A stretch of 64,000 nucleotides of DNA, from the NCBI RefSeq assembly GCF_943192895.1, contig NZ_CALPCB010000010.1, forward strand, positions 29,878-93,877. Direction: 5' to 3'. The notes beneath the pieces were generated by a model that saw only the letters and a list, made by a program, of their open reading frames with translations, did not search any database and had not been told where the DNA came from. The stretch's first letter is position 1. The number at the start of each line of letters is the position of its first letter. Position numbers and translations under genes: made by a program. Positions 50,896 through 58,871 of this stretch are shown here, one piece after another. This DNA is from Veillonella_A intestinalis. GTDB taxonomy: Bacteria; Bacillota; Negativicutes; Veillonellales; Veillonellaceae.

Positions 50896-51693
50896 ATGGA
50901 TCAAAATATTATTGCCTTTATACTAGGCATTGTAGAAGGGGCAACGGAATTTTTGCCAGTCTCTAGTACGGGGCACATGATTTTAGTAGGTGACTTTTTA
51001 GGCTTTACTGGTGAGCGGGCTAGTGTATTTGAAGTGTTTATTCAGCTCGGGGCTATTTTATCAGTATTTCTTTTTTATCGTGAAAAGTTTATGACTATGT
51101 TGCGACGTGAGAATTGGGTGCGCACGAATGGTTTGTCCTTAGCTCATATTTTCTTTGGCATGTTGCCAGCTATGGGGATTGGCTATTTAGGTCATTCGTT
51201 TATTAAGAATAATTTATTTTCACCAGGCACAGTTATTATAGGCTTAATTATAGGCGGTCTTTTCATGCTACTAGCTGAAAAATATCATCGACCTATTACC
51301 ACTCATACAGTGGATCATTTAAGCATGTATCAATGCTTGTTAATTGGTTTATTCCAAGTATTGTCTTTATGGCCTGGATTTTCTCGCTCTGGTTCTACCA
51401 TTGCAGGGGGCTTAATCTTAGGGGTTAGCCGTAAGGCAGCGGCAGATTTTTCCTTTATTATGGCAGTGCCAATTATGTTGATTGCTTGTATTTATGATTT
51501 GTTGAAAATCATTGATCAATTGTATTGGTCTGACTTTGTAATGTTCCTCATTGGTTTTGTAACTGCTTTTGTATTTGCGTACTTATCCATTGTATGGTTC
51601 TTGAAATTCTTAAATAAATCGTCATTAGCAGGTTTTGCTTATTATCGCTTTGCTGTAGCTTTTGTGGCTATGATTTATTTCTTTATTTTTTAA
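50896..51693 (+). CDS. uppP: Undecaprenyl-diphosphate phosphatase
   Basis: UppP (BacA) recycles the lipid carrier of cell wall synthesis by removing a phosphate from C55-PP. The two family motifs are present: EGATEFLPVSSTGHMILV near residue 17 and PGFSRSGSTIAGGL near residue 160, with their catalytic Glu and Arg. The 265 residues form about eight helices. GAGGTGTA precedes the ATG. The 273-bp gap upstream contains imperfect ATAAGGTTTTAAT-type direct repeats (50770-50840) and no other element. Confidence 0.95.
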   Translation: MDQNIIAFILGIVEGATEFLPVSSTGHMILVGDFLGFTGERASVFEVFIQLGAILSVFLFYREKFMTMLRRENWVRTNGLSLAHIFFGMLPAMGIGYLGHSFIKNNLFSPGTVIIGLIIGGLFMLLAEKYHRPITTHTVDHLSMYQCLLIGLFQVLSLWPGFSRSGSTIAGGLILGVSRKAAADFSFIMAVPIMLIACIYDLLKIIDQLYWSDFVMFLIGFVTAFVFAYLSIVWFLKFLNKSSLAGFAYYRFAVAFVAMIYFFIF

Positions 51694-51780
51694 GGGATGG
51701 CTAGAGTCTTGTAATTTGATTAAGGCAAATAAATAAGTAAAAAGCTATACTATCTTATAGTATGAAGTATAGAATAAAGG

Positions 51781-51817
51781 ATAGCTCCTCTTTCATTAAG
51801 AGGGGCTATTATTTTTT
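51781..51817 (+). terminator. uppP terminator
   Basis: ATAGCTCCTCTT pairs with AAGAGGGGCTAT around a 5-base loop, then a T-run. Confidence 0.85.
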
Positions 51818-51951
51818 AGAAATTTTATAATAAATTTTGAAATTTTATGAAAAAGTACTTGCGTAATTATTATGTCTATGCTATTATAATAAAGCACTAA
51901 CGCACTAGCTGTGTTAGAGAACAAATTGTCAAACTGAGCTAAAAAAATCTA

Positions 51952-51980
51952 TTGACAAGATGTTCTGGAATATGTATAAT
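51952..51980 (+). promoter_or_regulatory. Consensus promoter of the five-tRNA operon
   Basis: TTGACA (51952-51957), exactly 17 bases and TATAAT (51975-51980) are a perfect match to the housekeeping consensus, as expected for a stable RNA operon. Confidence 0.92.
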
Positions 51981-51997
51981 ATTCCTTGTCGTGGTAC

Positions 51998-52073
51998 GCT
52001 GGCGTAGCTCAATCGGTAGAGCAGCTGACTTGTAATCAGCAGGTTGTGGGTTCAATTCCTATCGCCAGCTCCA
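51998..52073 (+). tRNA. tRNA-Thr (TGT)
   Basis: The acceptor GCTGGCG pairs with CGCCAGC. The anticodon arm is GCTGA-CTTGTAA-TCAGC. CCA is encoded. Confidence 0.95.
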
Positions 52074-52084
52074 TTTTTATTCGT

Positions 52085-52169
<85 letters not shown>

Positions 52170-52174
52170 TTCAT

Positions 52175-52250
<76 letters not shown>

Positions 52251-52264
52251 TCATTTATACGTAT

Positions 52265-52340
52265 GCTGGTGTAGCTCAGTCGGCAGAGCGTATCCTTGGT
52301 AAGGATAAGGTCACCGGTTCAATCCCGGTCACTAGCTCCA
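52265..52340 (+). tRNA. tRNA-Thr (GGT)
   Basis: The acceptor GCTGGTG pairs with CACTAGC, with one G-T pair. The anticodon arm is TATCC-TTGGTAA-GGATA. CCA is encoded. Confidence 0.94.
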
Positions 52341-52349
52341 TATACACAT

Positions 52350-52426
52350 GGCGGCATAGCTCAGTTGGCTAGAGCAATCGGTTCATACCCGGTGTGTCCG
52401 CGGTTCAAATCCGTGTGCCGCCACCA
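52350..52426 (+). tRNA. Elongator tRNA-Met (CAT)
   Basis: The acceptor GGCGGCA pairs with TGCCGCC. The anticodon arm is ATCGG-TTCATAC-CCGGT. It lacks initiator features. An Ile-tRNA modified by TilS is less likely. CCA is encoded. Confidence 0.9.
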
Positions 52427-52442
52427 TTAACTTTTGTTAGTT

Positions 52443-52473
52443 ACTCACATTTAATATGTGGGTTATTTTTTTG
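52443..52473 (+). terminator. tRNA operon terminator
   Basis: CTCACAT pairs with ATGTGGG around a short AT loop, followed by a T-run. Confidence 0.65.
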
Positions 52474-52505
52474 ATTTTTTTGGTGCTTAGGAGGTGGACA
52501 TTTGT

Positions 52506-53867
52506 ATGTCCGAGGAAAAGGAGTTAGCTAGGGGGCTGAAAAACCGTCACGTGCAATTATTAGCGATAGGGGGCGCTATAGGGACGGGTTTATTTTTAGG
52601 CTCAGGTCGATCAATTCATTTGGCTGGTCCGTCAATATTATTTGCATACATTATTACAGGTCTTATTTCCTTTTTTATGATGCGTGCTTTAGGGGAATTA
52701 TTATTATCAAATACAGAGCATCATTCCTTTGTAGATTTTGTGCATGAATATTTAGGCCCTGGGGCGGCCTTTATTACAGGTTGGACCTATTGGTTTTGTT
52801 GGGTTTCCTTAGCGATGGCTGACGTTACTGCGGCCGGTGTGTATAGGCAATATTGGATTCCTAATGTAGAACCGTGGATACCAAGTTTATGTATTTTATT
52901 AGTGTTATTTGCCTCAAACTTAATGGCTGTTAAAATATTCGGGGAGTTAGAATTTTGGTTTGCTTTAATTAAAGTTATTGCTATTTTAGGCCTTATTGTA
53001 GGTGGGCTATATCTAGTGTTTATTGGCTACCAAACTGATGTAGGGGCTGTAGGTTTTGCGAATTTGTGGTCTCATGGTGGCTGGTTCCCTAATGGCTGGG
53101 AAGGATTTGCGTTGTCCTTTCAAATGGTTGTATTCGCCTTTACTGGTATTGAATTGGTTGGTTTAACGGCAGGTGAAACAGAAAATCCTAAAAAGGTTAT
53201 TCCACAGGCAATTAATAATATTCCTATTCGAATTATTATTTTCTATGTAGGCGCCTTAGCTATTATTATGAGTATTTACCCTTGGACGGCAGTGAATCCA
53301 ACGGCAAGTCCATTCGTACAAGTTTTTAAAGCAGCTGGAATCGTAGCGGCTGCAGCTATTGTTAATTTTATTGTGTTAACATCGGCGGCCTCTGCTTGTA
53401 ACAGTGGTCTTTTCAGTACAAGCCGTATGGTGTATACATTGGCTCGTGAAGGAAACGCACCTCGTCGTATGTTCCGTTTGCGTTCTAATCAGGTGCCAGT
53501 GAATGCAGTTGTATTTTCTGCGTTAGTTATTTTCATGGCAGTTATTATGCAGTATATTATGCCTGAAAATGTATTTATTATTATTACGAGTGTATCTACT
53601 TTCTGCTTTATTTTTATTTGGGCAATTATTTTGGTATGTCATATGAAATACCGTAAATTGCATCCAGCGCAGGCAAAAGCAAACCCATTTAAAATGCCAT
53701 TGTATCCTGCAATGAATTACATTATTTTAGCATTTTATGCATTTGTATTAGCGTCGTTAGCGTTTAATGATGAAACCTTAATTGCGCTTTTATTTACGCC
53801 TGTTTGGTTTGGTATGTTATGGTGTTTTTATAAATTACAAACATTTAAACAGAATTATGGCAACTAA
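52506..53867 (+). CDS. Amino acid permease (AAT/APC family)
   Basis: This proton-coupled amino acid importer has about 453 residues and twelve helices. The N-terminal signature LKNRHVQLLAIGGAIGTGLFLGSG is that of the AAT family (CycA, AroP, ProY, GabP). Later, FAFTGIELVGLTAGETENPKKVIPQAIN is the consensus helix 6 region. The substrate is not certain; the sequence resembles the D-serine/D-alanine/glycine branch, but this is only an impression. The ATG at 52506 follows TAGGAGGTGG. It is the last chromosomal gene before the prophage. Confidence 0.9.
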   Translation: MSEEKELARGLKNRHVQLLAIGGAIGTGLFLGSGRSIHLAGPSILFAYIITGLISFFMMRALGELLLSNTEHHSFVDFVHEYLGPGAAFITGWTYWFCWVSLAMADVTAAGVYRQYWIPNVEPWIPSLCILLVLFASNLMAVKIFGELEFWFALIKVIAILGLIVGGLYLVFIGYQTDVGAVGFANLWSHGGWFPNGWEGFALSFQMVVFAFTGIELVGLTAGETENPKKVIPQAINNIPIRIIIFYVGALAIIMSIYPWTAVNPTASPFVQVFKAAGIVAAAAIVNFIVLTSAASACNSGLFSTSRMVYTLAREGNAPRRMFRLRSNQVPVNAVVFSALVIFMAVIMQYIMPENVFIIITSVSTFCFIFIWAIILVCHMKYRKLHPAQAKANPFKMPLYPAMNYIILAFYAFVLASLAFNDETLIALLFTPVWFGMLWCFYKLQTFKQNYGN

Positions 53868-53877
53868 TTTATCCTTA

Positions 53878-53914
53878 AATCACCAAAATCTACAAGAGAT
53901 TTTGGTGATTTTGC
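53878..53914. terminator. Permease terminator
   Basis: AAATCACCAAAATC pairs with GATTTTGGTGATTT, with T residues after. The prophage boundary must lie at or beyond this point. Confidence 0.85.
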
Positions 53915-54033
53915 TATATAGATTCTTTTCATTACTGATTTTTTGTATTATAATGAGCGTTTATAGGCTATAAGGCTACAAATGGCTTAATACTGTATTA
54001 TTTTGCTTTAACGGCAAATATTCGTCAAAAAAA

Positions 54034-55104
54034 TTAACCAAAAATATTAGCAACGTCATTAGCTGCCTTTTGTCTCATCTCGTCTGTATAGTGGATGTAA
54101 TTTTTAATAACTGTTTGTACCGTATCGCCTAATAAGGCTGCTACAGTTTTTATATCGACTTTATTAGCGATAAGTTTGGTTGCATAGGTGTGCCTTAGGT
54201 CATGAAATGACTTGTTTTTTATAAATCGTCGTATTATCCTATTAATTGGCGCTGTATTTGACGATTTTTGCATAAACAGGAGTTGCATATCATTAACAGG
54301 GGCTAACGGGGCATACAGGCTCAATATGGCACTTAAAATAGGGGGTATTGGTATAGTGCGTATGCTGTTAGCAGTTTTTGTATCCTGTAATTTATATTTA
54401 TTTTTGTCGTATTGGGCTAATTGCCGTTTTACAGTTAAGGTATTGCTAGTTAAATCTATATCAGCCCATGATAATCCCAAAACCTCGCCGTAGCGTAATC
54501 CAGTATAAGCACCTATAGCGCATTGTACATAGTATCTTAGATACTTTGGTTTTAGGCTACATAGTAAGAGTTCGATTTCTTGGTCTGTATATACTCTTAA
54601 ATCTTTTTTTGTTCGTTGTTTATTGATTTTAATATCTATTAACGGATTAACAGCGATAATATTATATGGTTTAACAGCATAAGATAAGATTGTTTTTAAC
54701 ATTGATAGATATAATGTTTGGGTAGTGGTAGCTGATTTAGAGGATGTAAATTTTTGAGATATTTGTAATGCCGTTATCTCTTGTAAGGGGGTCTCTGCTA
54801 TATCGCCTATAAATTTTATCGCGCTATCTACAGCTTGTAGTGAGTTGTAGGTGAGCCTAGATTTATTATCACCCTTGTATATGTCGGTAAATTGTTTTAA
54901 CGTAATATCTTTGTAGTCCGTGTTAAGTGCTGGCTCGTTTTTTATTTGCGCTATTAGATCGTTACCGTAATTTTTGGCCTCCCACTTTTGACTAAATCCT
55001 TGTTTAGATTTTTGTCGCCATTTACCAGTGGAGGTTTTATAGCTAATAATTACTTGCCAACCGTTGTCCTTTTTACGTAAGGTTTTATTATATTTTAGCT
55101 GCAT
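54034..55104 (-). CDS. int: Phage tyrosine recombinase (integrase)
   Basis: This 356-residue site-specific recombinase inserts and excises the prophage. The N-terminal arm-binding domain (GWQVIISYKTSTGKWRQKSKQGF) is the AP2-like type, a SAM-like core-binding domain follows, and the catalytic residues are visible: Arg in GAYTGLRYGEVLGLSW, the Lys region, HDLRHTYATKLI (His-x2-Arg), the second His replaced by a KTVAALLGDT stretch as in many phage enzymes, and the nucleophile Tyr in VIKNYIHYTDEM. AGGAGCG precedes the ATG. It is the outermost prophage gene. Confidence 0.94.
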   Translation of the reverse strand: MQLKYNKTLRKKDNGWQVIISYKTSTGKWRQKSKQGFSQKWEAKNYGNDLIAQIKNEPALNTDYKDITLKQFTDIYKGDNKSRLTYNSLQAVDSAIKFIGDIAETPLQEITALQISQKFTSSKSATTTQTLYLSMLKTILSYAVKPYNIIAVNPLIDIKINKQRTKKDLRVYTDQEIELLLCSLKPKYLRYYVQCAIGAYTGLRYGEVLGLSWADIDLTSNTLTVKRQLAQYDKNKYKLQDTKTANSIRTIPIPPILSAILSLYAPLAPVNDMQLLFMQKSSNTAPINRIIRRFIKNKSFHDLRHTYATKLIANKVDIKTVAALLGDTVQTVIKNYIHYTDEMRQKAANDVANIFG

Positions 55105-55145
55105 AAAAAATCACGCTCCTGTCTAAAAATAGGTATGGTTAATAG

Positions 55146-55240
55146 ACTTAGAGCGTGTTATAATTTAATTATCGAGATTATGGCGCTCTAAGTGCTGTAT
55201 GATTGTCCCTCATCTGTTGGCGCAGGTGGGGGATTTTTTA
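55146..55240 (+). ncRNA. Candidate short RNA upstream of the integrase
   Basis: A TATAAT box (55159-55164) lies between arms of a perfect 10-bp inverted repeat, ACTTAGAGCG (55146-55155) and CGCTCTAAGT (55184-55193). About 40 bases further is a terminator hairpin CCCTCATCTG-TTGGCG-CAGGTGGGGG with six T residues (to 55239). A plus-strand RNA of about 70 nt is predicted, antisense to no known gene. The layout recalls antisense RNAs of type I toxin-antitoxin loci, but no toxin peptide is seen. Confidence 0.3.
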
Positions 55241-55252
55241 TTTATTTAAATA

Positions 55253-56524
55253 TTAATTATTCAAGTTTTTTAAGTCTTCTAAATCTTCTAAATCAGCATG
55301 ATGAGCAATTAAAAAATTGTTTAAATTTAACTCATATCTGTAAGCCCTTTGGTTACGGTGAACGAGTACATAATTAGTTTCTTCTTGCATTCGTTGAAGA
55401 TTTCTTTGAACTGTGTTTTCATGTTGATCAATAGTTTCTGCAATTTCTTTTACAGTGGCACCTAGATTATCAGAAAATAAAGCTGCTTGTAGTAGTACGT
55501 TGTATATTTTCTTGTCTGGTTTTTTCAAATCGCTTGAGAAGAGTATTTTTTGATAAATACTAAAATCATTAGCTTTTTTCTCAAGTATTTCTATAGTTTC
55601 TGTTAGTGATTTTTCAAATATCGCCAAAAAGCCCAATATAAAGTAGGTTAATTCACCTCTATTTAATGGTTGGTTGGCATCCTCAAATAATTTATAGTAA
55701 AAGCGTTTGGCTCTTTTAATTGTTACAGATAATCTAATTGCCAGAAGTGGATTTTTATTATGGGCTAAATAATAAGAAGTTATAAATCTGGATGTACGAC
55801 CATTACCATCATAGAATGGGTGTATATAGCCAAAAAGATAATGGAAAATACTTATCCTAGCCAGTAACGGCGTATTAATATCATTTAGTATGTTTAAAGC
55901 AATAGTCATGGTAGAAATGATTTTATCTTCTGGAGATAAGCCTGTGTGAATATCTTTAAATCCATCATTTACAGATACACTATCTTTTCGAAAATATTTT
56001 CCATCTGGGATATTTTTAGGATCATCATTCACAACTTCATCTAAGGCAAAATCATCGTAGAATATTCTTAAATCTTCACATGTTTTAAAAGAGATGTTTT
56101 CATTAGTAATGAGTTTTTGGTATTTATTAACAATTCCCCAGAGGCGTGTATTTTTCTTTTCTTCTGGATGTTGTTGTTGCTCTAATGCATAATCAATCTC
56201 TTTTCTTGAACTATGGACACCTTCAATATCGTTTGTTGCTTTAATTTCATCTCTTAGACACGAAGTAAAGAATTGCTTAATTGCTATAGGCGGAATTGGA
56301 TGTATAATGCGTTCTAATTTTAATATTAAATCATTAATCCGTTGTTCACGGAGCATCATTTCAGGGGTAATACAAGTGAACATTTCATAAGTATTATCAC
56401 GAGAATCTTTTTTTGTATAAATTCCTAACTTTTGAGTATAAGGAGCATAAAATCTACTTTTGTAAATCTCATCAACTAGGTTTTCATCTATGTGAAAGAT
56501 TGTTTTTAAAGGTTTGTTTTGCAT
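55253..56524 (-). CDS. Fic-domain protein, class II (self-inhibited)
   Basis: The Fic motif HPFYDGNGRTSRF (near residue 235) is complete, so AMP or another phosphoryl-nucleotide group could be transferred to a target Ser, Thr or Tyr. Upstream, TNDIEG (near residue 88) fits the inhibitory (S/T)xxxE(G/N) helix, placing it in class II, in which the same chain carries its inhibitor. The N-terminal 85 residues form the usual FicN-like domain. The C-terminus (VKEIAETIDQHENTVQRNLQRM) is a winged helix that may bind DNA. The ATG at 56524 follows GGAGGTG, which is part of a 40-bp repeat. No antitoxin gene is adjacent. Confidence 0.92.
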   Translation of the reverse strand: MQNKPLKTIFHIDENLVDEIYKSRFYAPYTQKLGIYTKKDSRDNTYEMFTCITPEMMLREQRINDLILKLERIIHPIPPIAIKQFFTSCLRDEIKATNDIEGVHSSRKEIDYALEQQQHPEEKKNTRLWGIVNKYQKLITNENISFKTCEDLRIFYDDFALDEVVNDDPKNIPDGKYFRKDSVSVNDGFKDIHTGLSPEDKIISTMTIALNILNDINTPLLARISIFHYLFGYIHPFYDGNGRTSRFITSYYLAHNKNPLLAIRLSVTIKRAKRFYYKLFEDANQPLNRGELTYFILGFLAIFEKSLTETIEILEKKANDFSIYQKILFSSDLKKPDKKIYNVLLQAALFSDNLGATVKEIAETIDQHENTVQRNLQRMQEETNYVLVHRNQRAYRYELNLNNFLIAHHADLEDLEDLKNLNN

Positions 56525-56530
56525 GAGCAC

Positions 56531-56622
56531 CTCCAACATTTTCGGGGAAATAGGGGAGTTAAAAATTTATCTCCAACATTTTTACAAAAATAGAGGAGTA
56601 AAAATTTTATCTCCAACATTTT
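56531..56622. repeat. 40-bp tandem repeat containing the fic RBS
   Basis: CTCCAACATTTT recurs at 56531, 56571 and 56611, with the intervening sequence also conserved (TAGRGGAGTWAAAATTTAT). On the coding strand each copy carries TTGGAG, and the copy next to fic provides its RBS. Translation of fic could vary with copy number. Confidence 0.88.
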
Positions 56623-56667
56623 AGAAAAAATGCTATATATTTCCCTTTGCGCTTCTTTAAGTTTTCA

Positions 56668-56695
56668 ATTATATTGACGACAAAATCAATATAAT
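56668..56695. promoter_or_regulatory. Perfect inverted repeat upstream of fic
   Basis: ATTATATTGA (56668-56677) and TCAATATAAT (56686-56695) enclose an 8-base loop, 144 bases before the fic start. It could be an operator, perhaps for the Fic winged helix itself, or an AT-rich hairpin. Confidence 0.4.
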
Positions 56696-56723
56696 CTCTA
56701 GACATATCTTATTAATATCTCGT

Positions 56724-56834
56724 TTATACTATAGAAATTAAGTCCCATTCACCCTTAGCTATAATATCTATACCGCAGATTTCACTTATTCGGATAAAAT
56801 CTTTTAGTAGTTCCTTTTCTTCTTTGTAGTCCAT
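56724..56834 (-). CDS. Possible 36-residue protein between the SAP gene and fic
   Basis: The open frame MDYKEEKELLKDFIRISEIC and on reads like a real, charged helical peptide ending DLISIV, and the frame stays open upstream of the ATG. The RBS is weak (AGAAAGA). It may be the end of a decayed gene. It lies in the 413-bp region 56525-56937. Confidence 0.35.
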   Translation of the reverse strand: MDYKEEKELLKDFIRISEICGIDIIAKGEWDLISIV

Positions 56835-56861
56835 TTTAATTCTTTCTGCATAATTAGCGGT

Positions 56862-56897
56862 TCTCCTATCCTGTTGGAGCAGGTGAGGGAGTTTTTT
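56862..56897 (+). terminator. Second copy of a duplicated hairpin
   Basis: CTCCTATCCTG-TTGGAG-CAGGTGAGGGAG followed by six T residues resembles the hairpin at 55206-55239 in stem, TTGGNG loop and T tail. The two copies flank the fic region. Confidence 0.6.
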
Positions 56898-56937
56898 ATT
56901 TTAAATCAGTTGTAGTGATAGGTAATATATTTGATGA

Positions 56938-58020
56938 TTATTGATTATTAATGAATGTTGAATATTGAAGAATTGTAAACTCCGATGGAATAATTTGAAT
57001 AGGGTATTCTGTTACGTCAATATTTAAAGATTTTGTTAGGTTAATGATAATATCTATTGTTGTTTCAGTATCAAAATATGAAAATGGAAGTTGTTGATAT
57101 ATTTCATCAGCTGTTTGTTTTATTATAGATTTTAGTTCATCTTCTGTAGGTGAAATCTTTTCTAGGATATTATTTAACTCTGAACGCATATACGGATAAA
57201 ATATAATTTCATTTACTGGAGTAAGATAATTATCATATCTTAACCCTGATAAGATACAGCATTGATATTTTATCCAACTTATTAGTGCATTATTATAATC
57301 TTTTAAGTCTTTTTGCAATGAATATAGAATAGAATAAGTGCCACCAAAGTTGCTCCAATTTTTTTCCTTATAATGTATAGCTAAATGCAAAGTTATAGCT
57401 TTTATCAGTGTGTCGTAAGGGGAAATATATTCATTTTTCTCTTTTAATGATTGTTCTAGAAAATATAATTCTTCATCGGTGTAGTCATACAAATAATTTT
57501 TTTCATTGTATATAAATAAATTATATTTATTTATATACTCTTTGCCTTTTGAAGTTAAGGCATAAGTTTTTTTGAAATCCGTATTTAATTGAACGTCTGC
57601 AACTCTTTGCACCAATTCAGATTTATTTCCTGAAATTTTTAAGTTATTCTCTCGTAGTAGTTCTTTTAGTTCGGCTACTTTAAGAGAATTATAATCTGTA
57701 GATAAAACCGCTAGATTGTTTTCTAAAAGTATATTAATTGTTTTTTTCCAATTATATCCATATCTTTCTGTATATTGTTTAGGGAATGGAATATCAAGTC
57801 TTCTTTTGTTTATAGCATTTAAAATTCGTGCTTTATATATTTCCTCTTTTATATTTTCTGGAATAGGCGGATATGATAGGGTGATATTACGATCTTCTTC
57901 TGATGTTTTATTATTAGGGATAGAAATATATAAATTGTCAAATGAGCTGGATTTCTTTTTATTATTCCTAATATACCATATTGTTACAGCAATGATTAAA
58001 ACCAAAAATAAAAACTCCAT
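56938..58020 (-). CDS. Membrane-anchored SAP-domain protein of the lysogeny region
   Basis: One N-terminal transmembrane helix (FLFLVLIIAVTIWYI) is followed by basic KKK residues, so the bulk is cytoplasmic. A SAP-like helix-extended-helix motif is seen near residues 113-140 (LKVAELKELLRENNLKISG then NKSELVQRV), which often binds DNA. After it comes TYALTSKGKEYINKYN, then about 190 helical residues not recognised. Comparable genes stand next to repressors in temperate phages of Firmicutes. A role in lysogen fitness or superinfection exclusion is inferred from position only. GGAGAG precedes the ATG. Confidence 0.75.
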   Translation of the reverse strand: MEFLFLVLIIAVTIWYIRNNKKKSSSFDNLYISIPNNKTSEEDRNITLSYPPIPENIKEEIYKARILNAINKRRLDIPFPKQYTERYGYNWKKTINILLENNLAVLSTDYNSLKVAELKELLRENNLKISGNKSELVQRVADVQLNTDFKKTYALTSKGKEYINKYNLFIYNEKNYLYDYTDEELYFLEQSLKEKNEYISPYDTLIKAITLHLAIHYKEKNWSNFGGTYSILYSLQKDLKDYNNALISWIKYQCCILSGLRYDNYLTPVNEIIFYPYMRSELNNILEKISPTEDELKSIIKQTADEIYQQLPFSYFDTETTIDIIINLTKSLNIDVTEYPIQIIPSEFTILQYSTFINNQ

Positions 58021-58067
58021 AATTTATAACTCTCCTTCGGTTATTTGTGAATTATAAGTCAAATAAT

Positions 58068-58334
58068 CTATATTTCATGGAAATAGAAGTTTATTCCTTC
58101 TAACTCATCATCTGAAACAATAGAGGTTCTTACCATTTTTTCAATTAAATTAACATGGAGGTCAGAATAAAAATCATCATGAATAATATGAGAAAGTTTG
58201 TGTTTTAATTCTTCTTTTGCTTTTATTGAAGAGAGGTTCTTTTTTATATAGACGTTATAGTGGAATGGGTCTTCCGTAGTTTCTGAATATGCATTCATAT
58301 GAGGTAAATCACAGGAAATTACATTAATGGTCAA
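58068..58334 (-). CDS. ImmA-like protein with altered zinc motif
   Basis: This 88-residue protein looks like the core of the ImmA/IrrE metallopeptidases found next to ImmR-type repressors. The central helix EELKHKLSHIIHDDFYSD places HKLSH where the family has HExxH, so the catalytic Glu is replaced by Lys. The chain is also shorter than a full ImmA. The start is a TTG, nine bases after AAAGGA; no in-frame ATG is near. It follows the repressor by six bases. It could be an inactive partner that controls the repressor without cutting it, or a decayed gene. Confidence 0.6.
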   Translation of the reverse strand: MTINVISCDLPHMNAYSETTEDPFHYNVYIKKNLSSIKAKEELKHKLSHIIHDDFYSDLHVNLIEKMVRTSIVSDDELEGINFYFHEI

Positions 58335-58340
58335 TTGATA

Positions 58341-58730
58341 TCATCCTTTATTTCTTGATTTTAAAAATTCAATATAATTTACAGCATCTTCCATTTGTTC
58401 TTTTGTTAAATCTTTGCTGGCGCTAAAAAGAGCTCTAGCTCCAGGCTTATTTCGTATCATTTCAGCGTATTGAGAAGCTTCAGCATCTTCATAATAGCCT
58501 GATTGTTTTTTATATTTATTTTCTATTAAATCTGCTTTTGAGACTTTAAAATAATTTGCTAGCATCTCTATTTTATCTATACGTGGATAATTGGTTCCAT
58601 TTTCCCAACTTGCAAATGTAGTATAGGAAACACCTAATGCTTTAGAAATTTCATTGCGTGTTTTATTATAAAGATTCATATAAAATTTTAGATTTTTTGA
58701 AAATATTTCTTTATTTCCTAAGTCACTCAT
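58341..58730 (-). CDS. Prophage repressor (XRE family, ImmR-like)
   Basis: The N-terminal HTH (TRNEISKALGVSYTTFASWENGTNYPRIDKIEMLA, about residues 24-58) binds the phage operators, and a linker leads to a short C-terminal helix region (LTKEQMEDAVNYIEFLKS). There is no S24/LexA-like peptidase domain, so RecA-stimulated self-cleavage is not possible. This fits ImmR-type repressors, which are removed by an ImmA protease. GGAGG precedes the ATG. Divergent transcription from cro across four operators forms the lysis-lysogeny switch. Confidence 0.9.
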   Translation of the reverse strand: MSDLGNKEIFSKNLKFYMNLYNKTRNEISKALGVSYTTFASWENGTNYPRIDKIEMLANYFKVSKADLIENKYKKQSGYYEDAEASQYAEMIRNKPGARALFSASKDLTKEQMEDAVNYIEFLKSRNKG

Positions 58731-58754
58731 AATTTAACCTCCTTTATATTTATG

Positions 58755-58783
58755 ATATTACAGTATAATTGTAAAAAAATCAA
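58755..58783 (-). promoter_or_regulatory. Repressor (lysogenic) promoter
   Basis: On the minus strand TTGATT (58783-58778), 17 bases and TAATAT (58760-58755). Operator O1 overlaps its spacer and -10 box. Confidence 0.75.
58758..58774. promoter_or_regulatory. Prophage operator O1
   Basis: TTACAGTATAATTGTAA, a 17-bp palindrome matching the shared form TTACAGTTTAAATGTAA, overlaps the repressor promoter. Confidence 0.8.
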
Positions 58784-58799
58784 TATTGAATTATAAAAT

Positions 58800-58836
58800 T
58801 TACAGTTAAACTATTGACATTATATTTAAACTGTAA
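58800..58836. promoter_or_regulatory. Prophage operators O2 and O3
   Basis: O2 (58800-58816, TTACAGTTAAACTATTG) is a partial match; O3 (58820-58836, TTATATTTAAACTGTAA) is a good match in inverted sense. O3 fills exactly the 17-base spacer of the early promoter, and O2 covers its -35 box. Confidence 0.75.
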
Positions 58837-58842
58837 TAATAT
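58814..58842 (+). promoter_or_regulatory. Early (cro) promoter
   Basis: TTGACA (58814-58819), 17 bases and TAATAT (58837-58842), 30 bases before the cro start. It is nearly consensus and would be strong unless blocked at O2 and O3. Confidence 0.85.
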
Positions 58843-58871
58843 ATTGGTGTAGCAGATAGGAGGTGAATTCT

